A stretch of DNA of 64,000 nt. It comes from CAVQJU01 sp963755195. Lineage in GTDB: Bacteria; Acidobacteriota; Vicinamibacteria; Vicinamibacterales; CAVVIG01. Below, in pieces: positions 36,113-45,114 of the stretch. The notes beneath the pieces are model-generated. The model worked only from the letters and a program-made list of their open reading frames with translations, did not search any database and had not been told where the DNA came from. Location of the stretch: the NCBI GenBank assembly GCA_963755195.1, contig CAVWIZ010000003.1:434001-498000 (forward strand), given 5' to 3'. The translations under genes and the position numbers were made by a program. The stretch's first letter is position 1; every line of letters starts with the position of its first letter.

Positions 36113-38407
36113 CTAGTTTGGCGACACAACGCGACCCCGTGGAGTGATGCTGCTCGACAGCTGCTCGAACAGGAACCTGCGGCGATCTGGAAAGTCGATC
36201 GAGATCGGCAGCGTCCACAGCCACTCGCCGGTCCAATCGCCTGGGAACACCGGCAGACTGATCCACCCACGGTCGCTCATCAATGCCTCCCCACGCTGAT
36301 TCTTTCCCCAGGAGAAGACGAGCCGCTGCGGCGGAGTCCCAGCCGGAAGGAATGGGTTGACGAGCAGGTTCACGTACACGGGATCGATGATGCGACTCCG
36401 CCGGGGATCCGCCGAGAGCTTCAGGAGCAGGGTTGGGCGGGTATTCCACCGTCCTCCTCCGTCCCGGCCGGTCATGCCCTCGAAGTCCACGAACAGGAAG
36501 CTTTGGTTGAAGGGATACGACGCACCCAGCTTCAGGCTGGGCGGCGCGAGCACCAGGCACCCCACACCCGGCACCGTCATCGTCTCGTCGTGCCCCACGC
36601 CCTCGCACCCGTAGTTCTGGACGAGGAGCGGCCGCTGGCGCGTGATCCGCTCGAACGCGAGCGGCTCACTCGGCTTGAAAGTCGGGCTAATCACGTGCAC
36701 GCGCTTGTTGGGCAGAAAATACAGGGCCACTCGTATCAGGAACTCATCGCTCATCTGCACGGACATCTCCCTGAAAAACGGGAGCGCGTCCACGTCCTCG
36801 AGGTTGCGCAACCCACCATGGAACCGCTTGAGCACGGGGTCGCTGAGCGCGTGGACCACGAGGTTGCCGCCGACGAGACCCACCGCCACGCCCACCATCA
36901 GCGCAGCCACCAGACGCTGCCGCTCGGCCGTTCGGGTCAGGCGAGCGAAAACGGCGGACTGTCGAAGCCGCTGCAAACCGCCCGCAAACACCATGAACGA
37001 CAACGGGAGTGCAGTGTAGGAGGCAAACTTCCACTGCTGATACGAGGGGCCGAGCTGGAGAAAGCAGAACACGTAAAGAATGAAGGACCCACCCGCCAGT
37101 CCCCCAAGCGTCCGCTCAGCCGTCGTCGTCTTGTGGCGAAGCCGCCAGAAGTAGAGAAAGCCGAATGCCACCGCGACGGCGCTATAGACGGCCACCGCCC
37201 ACACGCGGTCGGCGTCGCCATTGACCTGGATATGTTCGACCATGCGGGGCAGCCCCAGAAGCGCCGAGGGCGAGATGAGATCCAGGGGCCAGCCAGCCAC
37301 CCCCGGCTGAGAAAAGGGACGGAGCAGGTTGGCGGACCATGTGACTCGTTCCCGAAGACCGACCGCCAGCACCGCAAGGGGCAGAAGAATGGCAAACATC
37401 GTCCGGCCGGCGTTCTGTCCGGCCCCGCGCCAAGCGGGGCCGCGGGCATCGCCTGATTGGACTTCGGCGACGAGCGTCAAGACGACCGCGGCCAGCTGGG
37501 CGGCCAGGCCGACAGCGAGCAAGAAGGGGTACAGGAACAGCAGCAGCACATACGCGCTGCCAAAGCGGATCGCGAGTCCCGCGTCCAACACACGCTGTGA
37601 ACGGTGCGAAACTGTCGTCCACAGCAGGTACAGCACGATCGGCGTCGACATCAAGGTGGACAGGAAGTAGCAGAACGCGATGTACCGCAGGAACGGTCCA
37701 CTGACCAGGATGCACGCAATCGCCAGCGCCGCCCCGCGCGACACGGTGAACACCGAACGAGAGATGCGCGCCGCGAAGACACCGGTCAGCGCGATGAGCG
37801 CAAATTGGGCCGGCATGGCGGCCGCGATGGGTTGCTGGTTGAACAGCAGCGAAAACCACCCGAGAACGTAGAACACCGCGGGCGTAAAGAGATATACGTA
37901 ATCCAGGTAGGAGTACCCGACGAGATTCGATTGACCCAATCGCAGCAGATATTTCGTCCAGAGGACGTAGCTCAGCAAGTCGACGTTGCCTCCCCACGCC
38001 GGCTCCAGGGACTCAGCGGTCGCCGGTGGCAGCGTGAACAGGTATGCCAGGACGTACAGCAGGACGAAGACGAGCAGCCAGCCGTGCGTGGCGCGGTTGC
38101 GGATCACGCGGTCGTTGAGGGCGCGGACGACCGAGCGGCGCCGCAAGGCAGCGAGAACCAGCACCAAGCCTGTAAAGCCGATTGCGAGGCGCGTGAGTGG
38201 CACACCCCACGCGATGCCGAACCAGCAGAGAATCACGTAGAAGGCCGCGCCGAGGAGGGCCGGAGATTCACCACGGCCGAGCGAGTCGTCCCACCGGCGA
38301 GGGATGAGCGCCAGACCGCCGATGTAGAAGCACGCCGCACACGCCAGGCTGGCGCCGACGCCGTGAGCAATGCTCAGCACGTGCGCGAGGATTGCAACGA
38401 CACTCAT
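36113..38407 (-). CDS. Large GT-C-like membrane protein with C-terminal periplasmic domain
   Basis: 764 residues, intact. About 13 hydrophobic helices fill residues 1-510. The first long loop contains P-A-W-G-G-N-V-D-L-L-S-Y-V-L, in the position where GT-C enzymes carry catalytic acidic residues, and S-Y-L-D-Y-V-Y-L-F. Residues 540-764 are soluble, with G-G-R-W-N-T-R-P-T-L-L-L and N-Q-R-G-E-A-L segments like the beta domain on the ligase at 33534. No recognised family name fits. A role as polyprenyl-phosphate-dependent transferase or glycan-modifying membrane enzyme is inferred from architecture and position. Alone between a repeat and the ALG5-like gene, which is on the same strand 54 bases upstream. 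Confidence 0.6.
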   Translation of the reverse strand: MSVVAILAHVLSIAHGVGASLACAACFYIGGLALIPRRWDDSLGRGESPALLGAAFYVILCWFGIAWGVPLTRLAIGFTGLVLVLAALRRRSVVRALNDRVIRNRATHGWLLVFVLLYVLAYLFTLPPATAESLEPAWGGNVDLLSYVLWTKYLLRLGQSNLVGYSYLDYVYLFTPAVFYVLGWFSLLFNQQPIAAAMPAQFALIALTGVFAARISRSVFTVSRGAALAIACILVSGPFLRYIAFCYFLSTLMSTPIVLYLLWTTVSHRSQRVLDAGLAIRFGSAYVLLLFLYPFLLAVGLAAQLAAVVLTLVAEVQSGDARGPAWRGAGQNAGRTMFAILLPLAVLAVGLRERVTWSANLLRPFSQPGVAGWPLDLISPSALLGLPRMVEHIQVNGDADRVWAVAVYSAVAVAFGFLYFWRLRHKTTTAERTLGGLAGGSFILYVFCFLQLGPSYQQWKFASYTALPLSFMVFAGGLQRLRQSAVFARLTRTAERQRLVAALMVGVAVGLVGGNLVVHALSDPVLKRFHGGLRNLEDVDALPFFREMSVQMSDEFLIRVALYFLPNKRVHVISPTFKPSEPLAFERITRQRPLLVQNYGCEGVGHDETMTVPGVGCLVLAPPSLKLGASYPFNQSFLFVDFEGMTGRDGGGRWNTRPTLLLKLSADPRRSRIIDPVYVNLLVNPFLPAGTPPQRLVFSWGKNQRGEALMSDRGWISLPVFPGDWTGEWLWTLPISIDFPDRRRFLFEQLSSSITPRGRVVSPN

Positions 38408-38461
38408 CAGGGCAAACTTACGAGCAACACGCCCACGGATCAGGTTGAAATGGAAAGGTCG

Positions 38462-39373
38462 TCAATTCGGCCGGGGGTCGGCATGCTCGTCTTGACTGGC
38501 GTCCGTTCGATGTCGCCGCGCGTCGCCGGCCTGTCGGCCACGCACCGCGCCTCGAGCGGATGAGGCCTTGCCAAGCCTCCACCAGATCGACAGCAGCTCG
38601 AGCCCGTTGCGAAAGTTTCCAGCGAACAGGTTCAGCCGGCTGTCGTGATCGTCACGCCACCGAATCGGCACTTCCTTCACGGCGTAGCCCGCCTGCTTGG
38701 CCATGAGCAGAATCTCGACATCGAACATGTAACCGTCAACCTTCTGCCGGGCAAACAGGTCGATGGCCGCCTCGCGACGGAAAAACTTGAAGCCGCACTG
38801 CGTATCGACGATATCGTTCAGGCCGATGAGCGTATGCATCACGAAGGCGAACATTCGCGACCCGACCTGACGCACCCGGCGTTGATTTCTCTCGATGATC
38901 GATGCCGGCAGCCCTCGCGATCCGATGACCACTTCGCAGCCGCTCTTGAGCCAGTCTTCCAGCTTGTCGAATTCCGTGATCGGCACCTTGTTGTCGCCGT
39001 CCAGAAACCCGATGATTCTCCCCTCGGCCTGAAGGACGGCCTCGCGGATGCTCACACCCTTTCCACGTCGTCCCCGACCACCGAGCAGTCTGATGCGACG
39101 GTCCTCCTTCGAAAGGCTGGCCACGATTTCACGAGTGCCATCGTCCCCGTCGATGGCCGCGACGATTTCACACCGGAGTCCGCGCCGGTCGAAGTAGTCA
39201 ATCGTCTCGACAATCGTCTGCCGGATCGTGGCGGCCTCGTTGAAGGCGACCACCACGACGGTAATGTCTGGAGGGTCAGGCCGACGTGAAGTCTCACCGG
39301 CCGCGCGGCCGTGACCGTCGAGCGTCGCGCCCGGTTCTAACTGGACGACGGTTTTTGACACGTGGCCACGCAC
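38462..39373 (-). CDS. Family 2 glycosyltransferase, dolichyl/undecaprenyl-phosphate glucose synthase (ALG5-like)
   Basis: 303 residues (GTG 39373; GTG 39361 is an alternative). GT-A core: ITVVVVAFNEAATIRQTI, AAIDGDDGTREIV, G-R-R-G-K-G-V-S-I-R-E-A-V, IIGFLDGDNKVPITEFDKL with the DxD site at 125-127, EVVIGSRGLPAS. The C-terminal half has DTQCGFKFFRREAAIDLF, DGYMFDVEILLMAK and VKEVPIRWRDD-H-D-S-R. The G-K-G, D-T-Q-C-G-F-K and D-x-E-I-L patterns are those of ALG5-type polyprenyl-phosphate sugar synthases. No C-terminal TM pair. Overlaps the end of the upstream methyltransferase gene. Confidence 0.85.
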   Translation of the reverse strand: MRGHVSKTVVQLEPGATLDGHGRAAGETSRRPDPPDITVVVVAFNEAATIRQTIVETIDYFDRRGLRCEIVAAIDGDDGTREIVASLSKEDRRIRLLGGRGRRGKGVSIREAVLQAEGRIIGFLDGDNKVPITEFDKLEDWLKSGCEVVIGSRGLPASIIERNQRRVRQVGSRMFAFVMHTLIGLNDIVDTQCGFKFFRREAAIDLFARQKVDGYMFDVEILLMAKQAGYAVKEVPIRWRDDHDSRLNLFAGNFRNGLELLSIWWRLGKASSARGAVRGRQAGDARRHRTDASQDEHADPRPN

Positions 39374-40272
39374 CGGATACCGAAGGGATACTGCATCACT
39401 CGTCCGACGGCCAGTTCAATCGCCATGCATGCCGCCAGCCCTCTGCTGCCACGCGTGCGACTCACCGAGCGCTTGACCGCGCTGAGATCAGGGGCTGTCG
39501 GCTGCTGCCACCGGCGGTAACGCTTCAAGAGCCCGAATCCGGGGTAGACGAATGCGCCAAGGTGCGTGGCGCGAACGACGTCCAGTCCAGCCCGTTCCGC
39601 GAGATCCTTCAGCCCTTTCATCGAATATCGGCGATAGTGGCGCAGCGACTCGTCGTACCAATCGTAGAGCGCCGGACCCGCGGGTACTTCGATGACCGCG
39701 ATGCCCCCCGGACGCAGCACGCGCGAGATCTGCCGCATCGCCGCGAGATCGTCGGCAATGTGCTCCAGGACGTTGAGGCACACGACGGCGTCGACCGTGG
39801 CGTCAGGCAGGGGGCACGTTGTCAGGTCGAACTGCAGGAGCGGGATTCCGGGGGCCCGGTCCGCGACTTCCCCCAACCACTTGATAGAGTCGGCGCCAAT
39901 GACGAGAGCCGACTGAAAAAGCGCTCCGAGCTCCTTCAACAAGTACCCCGACGAGCACCCGACCTCCAGGATCACACTCTGCGGCTTTACATGCCGGCCG
40001 AGCTGCTCCAAGGCGTAAGACCGTGAGGCCCGATCCATCGGGTGTTCGGAGCCGGCGACGTCTTCGTGCAAAGCGGATAGATCGTCGCTCCATCCATCCT
40101 CGTTGATTCCGTACTGCAGCACGCGCTCGTGGCGAACGCCTACCTGAAATCCATCCCCGATCCATTGTGGTGCGGCATGGACACCGGCCGGTGATGGCCA
40201 CGGGTATCGAGAAGCGAGCGTCGGTAACACCGTTTGGCAGTCTACCTCGGCGGTCGGCAGAATCTCAACCAA
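39337..40272 (-). CDS. SAM-dependent methyltransferase
   Basis: 311 residues from TTG 40272, intact. An extended N terminus with GDGFQVGVRHERVLQYG precedes the fold. Motif I is VILEVGCSSGYLLKELG, then VIGADSIKWLGEV, CPLPDATVDAVVCLNVLEH and RQISRVLRPGGIAVIEVPA. Downstream, DESLRHYRRYSMKGLKDLAE is common in methyltransferases placed beside ALG5-like GT2 genes. It probably methylates a sugar or lipid-linked intermediate. Divergent from the methyltransferase at 40309, with only 36 bases between the chosen starts, and overlapping the GT2 downstream by 37 bases. Confidence 0.82.
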   Translation of the reverse strand: MVEILPTAEVDCQTVLPTLASRYPWPSPAGVHAAPQWIGDGFQVGVRHERVLQYGINEDGWSDDLSALHEDVAGSEHPMDRASRSYALEQLGRHVKPQSVILEVGCSSGYLLKELGALFQSALVIGADSIKWLGEVADRAPGIPLLQFDLTTCPLPDATVDAVVCLNVLEHIADDLAAMRQISRVLRPGGIAVIEVPAGPALYDWYDESLRHYRRYSMKGLKDLAERAGLDVVRATHLGAFVYPGFGLLKRYRRWQQPTAPDLSAVKRSVSRTRGSRGLAACMAIELAVGRVMQYPFGIRCVATCQKPSSS

Positions 40273-40308
40273 CCTGCCGGCGATCTCTTCGATCTTCGTG
40301 CAGGCCAG

Positions 40309-41007
40309 ATGTCGTCAGACGAGAGGCCCTCGCGGCTTCTTTCCGTGGTACAACCAGTGAGCACCGCCACGGCGGGAATCCTCAGCCTGGCGATCAGACA
40401 CCTGATGCGTTACCCAAGGACCTGGCTGCAGCCGAGATGGTGGGTTGCCCGCCGCATCAAACGTTTTCTCGAAACACTTCGGGGATCTGGAACGGTCCTC
40501 CATCTGGGCGCCGGCGGAAAGCGCATCGCCGGAGCTATCAATTGTGATCTCTACGACCCGTCGGCCGACCGGCAGTGGGACGCTACCGACCTGCATGAAG
40601 TCGAGGATGCCACCGTTGACGTGATCGAGCATCATCATCTGATCGAGCACCTGAGCGCCGCGGCGCTCAATCGTGCGCTGGCGGAATGGGCTCGTGTATT
40701 GAAACCGGACGGTTTGCTCATCGTGAGCGCTCCCGATCTGGAAGCGGTGCTGACGGGCTGGCTGGCGATGAACGAACCCGAGCGATGGGACTACGGAATC
40801 AAGATGATCTACGGCTCCCAGGAGCACGAGGGTATGTTCCACAAGAACGGTTTCACCCCCGCGCGGCTGGCCGAGGTGTTGAAACCGGTCGGCTTGACTC
40901 AGGAGTGGTATTACCGAGGCTACCCGCGCCGCCCGACTCCATCGTTCATCTCAATTGCCAGAAAACGGAACACCTCTCCCGCCGTCCGAACGCCTTCCCT
41001 TCAGTGA
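40309..41007 (+). CDS. SAM-dependent methyltransferase (small, glycan-locus type)
   Basis: 232 residues from ATG 40309; the frame is open to 40234 but that would overlap the divergent gene. After a basic segment WWVARRIKRFLETL the fold starts with VLHLGAGGKRIAGAINCDL. It continues W-D-A-T-D-L-H-E-V-E, VDVIEHHHLIEHLSAAAL and EWARVLKPDGLLIVSAPD, ending P-S-F-I-S-I-A-R-K-R. The G-x-I-N-x-D-L turn after motif I is typical of methyltransferases in polysaccharide clusters. Intact. Its last 57 bases overlap the 3' end of the convergent GT-C gene. Confidence 0.8.
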   Translation: MSSDERPSRLLSVVQPVSTATAGILSLAIRHLMRYPRTWLQPRWWVARRIKRFLETLRGSGTVLHLGAGGKRIAGAINCDLYDPSADRQWDATDLHEVEDATVDVIEHHHLIEHLSAAALNRALAEWARVLKPDGLLIVSAPDLEAVLTGWLAMNEPERWDYGIKMIYGSQEHEGMFHKNGFTPARLAEVLKPVGLTQEWYYRGYPRRPTPSFISIARKRNTSPAVRTPSLQ

Positions 41008-42237
41008 AATCCAGGCGGCGGCGCAGATGATGAGCATCGGATCGATGACCGGAATCCGATAGCGCTCCTGTGGAAAGAAGATGAGGCCGACCAGGACTTC
41101 AGAGCCGGCCAGAAGCAGCAGCGCGTCCGGTAACCGCCCGCGCCGGTGTAACTCCACGAGTCCGGCGAGCGCCAACGGAAACACCAGCGCATACGAGACG
41201 AGCGACGCACCGTAGTAGCGCACGGAGTGGAGCCGGTACGACGGCCCGACGGGAATCCACTGATAGAAGAACTTGCGAGCCAAGAGTTTCACCCACCAGA
41301 CGGGGTGCGCCGAGATCTGTGCGAAGGCTTCACGGCGGTAGATCGGTTCGAGCTGGACGGCATCGAGGCCGGGATGCTGGCGTCGCAGCGCGATATCCGC
41401 GGTTTTGAGGATCGGGTTGGCCGCGAGGTCGCCTTCACCGATTGCCAGCGCGTGATTGCCCATCCAGAAATTCACACCGGCCTGTGGCGCGATCAGCACG
41501 AAGCGCCCGGTTTCGAGCACGTTCCGAATCGACCAGGGCCCCACCACCAGGGCCGCGCCGACGATGAATGCGGGGGCTTGCCATCGAAGTCGGCGCACGG
41601 CCAGCCACAGCGCGCAGATTGGCAGGAACACCACCATGGAGGGGCGAGTCAGCGCGGCCAGGCCCGCGATGAGGCCGGCCAGAACGACGCCGCCGACATC
41701 CGTTGTCGTGGCGCGCGCGCCGGTGCGATCGATGACGCTCCACAGCGTGCACACACTGAGAAGCGCGAGCACCGAGTACAGCGCCTCGCTCAACGCGTAG
41801 GCGCAGATCCAGACGAGAGGAGGATACGCCGACGCGATCACCGCGGCGAGCGCGCCCGCGGTCGGTCCCGCGACCCGGCCCGCGAGCGCTCCGATGAGAA
41901 CGACCCCAATCGCGCCCACGACGGCCTGCACCACCTTGATACTGACCGGAACCGATTGCGGGCTCGCGGGCAACGGAGCAAGCACGCTGACGATGGCCAG
42001 AAAAGCGGGGTAGCCCGGGGCACGTCCAAACCTCTGGGGCGGCAATTCGGCCGACGAAGGGGCGGCGCGGTCGTAGCTGAATCCACTGCCGCTCGCAAGA
42101 TTTCTCGCGAGCATCAGGTACTCCAACTCGTCCTGCGTGAGCGGCTTGCCGACCCAGTAACCCAGACCAAACGCCAGCCGCACCACCAGACCAGCAGCGG
42201 CCGCGCCAAGAACCACCGCGCGCCAGTTCCTTTTCAC
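40951..42237 (-). CDS. GT39/ArnT-like membrane glycosyltransferase
   Basis: 428 residues from GTG 42237, intact. Around 10 helices. The first periplasmic loop holds GKPLTQDELEYLMLARNLAS with the Asp-Glu pair at 36-37, then RFGRAPGYPAFLAIVS, as in PMT_2/ArnT enzymes. These transfer a sugar from polyprenyl phosphate in the periplasm. A mid-protein loop has A-P-Q-A-G-V-N-F-W-M-G-N-H, which in relatives follows the sixth or seventh helix. The GTG start overlaps the stop of the upstream GT-C paralogue (GTGA). The 3' end overlaps the convergent methyltransferase. Confidence 0.82.
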   Translation of the reverse strand: MKRNWRAVVLGAAAAGLVVRLAFGLGYWVGKPLTQDELEYLMLARNLASGSGFSYDRAAPSSAELPPQRFGRAPGYPAFLAIVSVLAPLPASPQSVPVSIKVVQAVVGAIGVVLIGALAGRVAGPTAGALAAVIASAYPPLVWICAYALSEALYSVLALLSVCTLWSVIDRTGARATTTDVGGVVLAGLIAGLAALTRPSMVVFLPICALWLAVRRLRWQAPAFIVGAALVVGPWSIRNVLETGRFVLIAPQAGVNFWMGNHALAIGEGDLAANPILKTADIALRRQHPGLDAVQLEPIYRREAFAQISAHPVWWVKLLARKFFYQWIPVGPSYRLHSVRYYGASLVSYALVFPLALAGLVELHRRGRLPDALLLLAGSEVLVGLIFFPQERYRIPVIDPMLIICAAAWISLKGRRSDGGRGVPFSGN

Positions 42238-43677
42238 GGTGCAGATGGGCGGTAAAACGACGCGCGGTCGAACAGGTACCGGTAGGCGAGGCCTGGCAGC
42301 GTGCGAGGAACCACGACGAACGTGTTGTAGGCGTTACCGGCGAGTTCCAGACGCTGTCGATCCATCATGCCTGCGCCGAACTGGACCATGAGACCCAGGT
42401 TCCACCAGACCGAGAGCGCCATCGCCACCGCCAGCGCGTTTCGCCGCCAGCGCGCGGCCTCGTGAAGCCAGCGCGGCCAACCCGGTGACCAGCACCACCG
42501 ACGTGCCGAGAAAGCGACGCTGGCCGAACGAGCCGGCGACGGTCCACGTGTCGACGCTGCCGGACACATAGACCTGCGCGACCACCATCGCCAGCAGACA
42601 AATCATGATGCGGCGAGTGGCGGCCGGCGCCTGGAGTGTCGCCGGCGGAGCGACGCTCCATGCGAGCACTCCCACGAGACCGAGCAGCGCCAGCGGGCTC
42701 CAGGCAAACCACCCGTGCTCGGGCGAGAAGAGAACCTGCAGCGCGTGCGGCGCGGTCCACAGCATCTTGGCGGAGACTGACGCCGCAGGTCCGAGGCGCC
42801 CATTGAGCACGACGTAGGCCCACGCCTGCGGCAGGAAACAGATGGCGAATACCGCGGTGCCCGCGAGCGCGGCTGTCAACCGGGCTTTCACCTGATCGGC
42901 GACGGCCGCTGGCCTGCCGCCGCGGACATCGTCGGCCAGCGTCCAGAGGAAATCGACGGCGATCCCGACTACGAAAAACGCGTCCTGCTCGCGGACCATC
43001 GTCATGAGCGATGCCGCGGCGCCGAGCGCCATGACGCCCCGAGTCGACCACCGCTCGCGCACGACGAGCCAGATCGCCACGAATGCGGCGACCGTAAACG
43101 CGGAGCACGCGTGCGACAAACCAGGCGCGAGGTACATATAGAAGAGGAGTGGGGTGCCGAGCCATACGATCGCGGCCGGCGCCCGGCCCTCCCCCACGAC
43201 GCGTCTCGCGACGAACGCCGAGAGCAAGACGGCCAGGAAGCCGTAGAAGGCCGACCCGTATGCAACCGCCGCGAGGTACGGGCGCGAGAAGCCGTCGGGG
43301 GCGACCGGCGAACCCGCCGCGCGTGCCGCGCGCACGCCGAGATCGGCCACGCCGTACATCGGCGCCCAGAGCAGCGCCGATCCGATCGTGCCGAAGTTGA
43401 GCCGCAGGCCCGTCTCGCTCACGTTCTCGAGAAACGTTTCGTGGAACCCCTGCCCGCGGGCGATGCCCCGATCGTAGAAATATCGGTATTCGTTTTCGAA
43501 CGACAGATCGTGGTCGAACCACAGCGACCGCAGGTAGGCGAAGTACTCGATCTCGTCGGACGCGTAGAGCCGCGGTGTCACGGCCGGAAGCGACACGAGG
43601 AAGAGCAGCGTCAGCACGAGCCACTCTGACGAACGGAACCTGACGCCGCGCGGCGCAATCCGACCCGACAGCGTCAT
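42234..43677 (-). CDS. GT-C-like membrane protein (paralogue family 1), one frameshift
   Basis: Start ATG 43677 (ATG 43707 also possible). The first loop carries R-L-Y-A-S-D-E-I-E-Y-F-A-Y-L-R-S-L with the acidic pair at 41-42, then W-F-D-H-D-L-S-F-E-N-E-Y. Later marks are GSALLWAPMYGVADLGVRA, PGLSHACSAFTVAA, QVLFSPEHGWFAWSPLALLG and FGQRRFLGTSVVLVTGLAAL. At about 42455 the frame changes and the protein ends L-A-Y-R-Y-L-F-D-R-A-S-F-Y. About 480 codons, some ten helices. It is clearly related to the genes at 43729 and 55364 by these shared segments. Head to head with 43729. Confidence 0.75.
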
Positions 43678-43690
43678 TCGAACGCGATTG

Positions 43691-43696
43691 TATAAT
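43691..43696 (+). promoter_or_regulatory. Predicted -10 box (TATAAT)
   Basis: TATAAT in the 51-base gap between divergent paralogues (starts 43677 and 43729), 32 bases before the plus-strand ATG. The surrounding ATTGTATAATGAC resembles the box at 49450. Confidence 0.5.
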
Positions 43697-43728
43697 GACA
43701 GCCGCATGTCCAAGGCCCGGCGTGAGCG

Positions 43729-45114
43729 ATGCACACCTTCGTTCGCCTTCTGACGCTGGAGCCGCTCGAGCGCCATCCCGGCCGGGTTTTCACTGCCATC
43801 GGGTTCGTCTTCGCCATCGTGTACGTCGCCGCATTCACGGTGTTTCCCCGCCACGGGCGGATCATCGACGGCGACGCGATTCAGTACTACGCCTATCTGC
43901 GCTCGCTCGTCGTCGATCGCGACGTGGACTTCACCAACGACTACCGGCTGCTGTATCGACCAACCGACGGCGGTAACGCGGACAACGTGTGGCTGAGGAC
44001 GACAACCAGCAGAGGCCGTCCCCCAAACGTGATGTCCATCGGCCCGGCGCTGCTGTGGGCGCCGGCCTTCCTGGCCACCTACGCCACGCTCGCGCTTCTT
44101 CGACCGCTCGGGCTCGCAATCCCGCTGGATGGACTGGCGGCGCCGTTTCTTCTTTCAGTTGGCCTCGCCGGCATCGCGTATGCCACGCTCGGCGCCTTCT
44201 TCTGCTACCGGTCGTGCCGTCTGCTGTTCGCGGCAAGACCCGCACTCTGGGGCGCACTGGCGGCCTGGCTTGCCACACCGGCCGTCTATTATTCCCTGAT
44301 CTCTCCGGCGTACTCCCACGCGACGTCGCTGTTTGCGTCCGCGCTGTTCTGTTATGTCTGGCTCAAGACGCGCGGCGGCGACAGCATTCGACGCGATGTC
44401 TGGCTGGGCATCCTGGCCGGCCTCGCCACACTCGTTCGGTGGCAGGACGTCGTGATCCTCGTGTTGCCGCTGTCTGAGCTCGCCTGGGCGGTCGCGAAAG
44501 GACGGTCGCGGCTCGCGAGCTCCGCACTCCATGCGAGCGTCATGCTTGGCGTCGTGGTGACGCTGCTGCTGCCGCAGTTTTTCGCGTGGCAGGCCATCTA
44601 CGGCCGCTTCTTCCTCGTGCCGCAGGGAGGCGGCTTCATGCAATGGACCAGCCCCGCGCTGATATCCGTCCTGTTTTCCCTTCGACACGGGCTGTTCAGT
44701 TGGACGCCGGCAGTGTTGGTGGCCGTGATCGGCTTCTACTACCTGGTGCGCCGAGACGCCGTGGTCGGCTGGTCCGCGGCCGCCGTGTTCCTGCTGGCGG
44801 TCTACATCAACGCGGCGGTCAGCGACTGGTGGGCGGGCGAGGCCTTCGGCGCACGGCGTTTCGTCGGCTATTCCGTCGTGTTCGCGTTGGGTCTGGCGGC
44901 GCTGTTCGCCAGCGATTTCTGGCAGAAGCGGCCCGTGCTGCAGCGCTCGACAGCCGTGGCGCTCGTCGTGTACAACCTGCTCTTCCTGCTCCAGTATCAA
45001 TTGTTCATGCGAGGCTTCCAGCAGTTCGCGCCCTATCCGGCCACCATCCGGCAGGTGTTGCTCGATCGGCTGACGCTACCCTGGCAGCTGCTCCGCGCGT
45101 GGATGGGACCCTGA
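43729..45114 (+). CDS. GT-C-like membrane protein (paralogue family 1)
   Basis: 461 residues from ATG 43729, intact. About 11 helices. First loop: GRIIDGDAIQYYAYLRSLVV with acidic residues 47 and 49, then D-R-D-V-D-F-T-N-D-Y. Conserved segments: MSIGPALLWAPAFLATYATL, SPAYSHATSLFASALFCYVW, LVRWQDVVILVLPLSEL, VLFSLRHGLFSWTPAVLVAV and WWAGEAFGARRFVGYSVVFA. These match the neighbour at 42234 and the gene at 55364 in order and spacing. Likely a polyprenyl-phosphate-sugar transferase acting in the periplasm; sugar and acceptor unknown. Followed directly by the 45115 gene (stop then GTG). Confidence 0.78.
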   Translation: MHTFVRLLTLEPLERHPGRVFTAIGFVFAIVYVAAFTVFPRHGRIIDGDAIQYYAYLRSLVVDRDVDFTNDYRLLYRPTDGGNADNVWLRTTTSRGRPPNVMSIGPALLWAPAFLATYATLALLRPLGLAIPLDGLAAPFLLSVGLAGIAYATLGAFFCYRSCRLLFAARPALWGALAAWLATPAVYYSLISPAYSHATSLFASALFCYVWLKTRGGDSIRRDVWLGILAGLATLVRWQDVVILVLPLSELAWAVAKGRSRLASSALHASVMLGVVVTLLLPQFFAWQAIYGRFFLVPQGGGFMQWTSPALISVLFSLRHGLFSWTPAVLVAVIGFYYLVRRDAVVGWSAAAVFLLAVYINAAVSDWWAGEAFGARRFVGYSVVFALGLAALFASDFWQKRPVLQRSTAVALVVYNLLFLLQYQLFMRGFQQFAPYPATIRQVLLDRLTLPWQLLRAWMGP

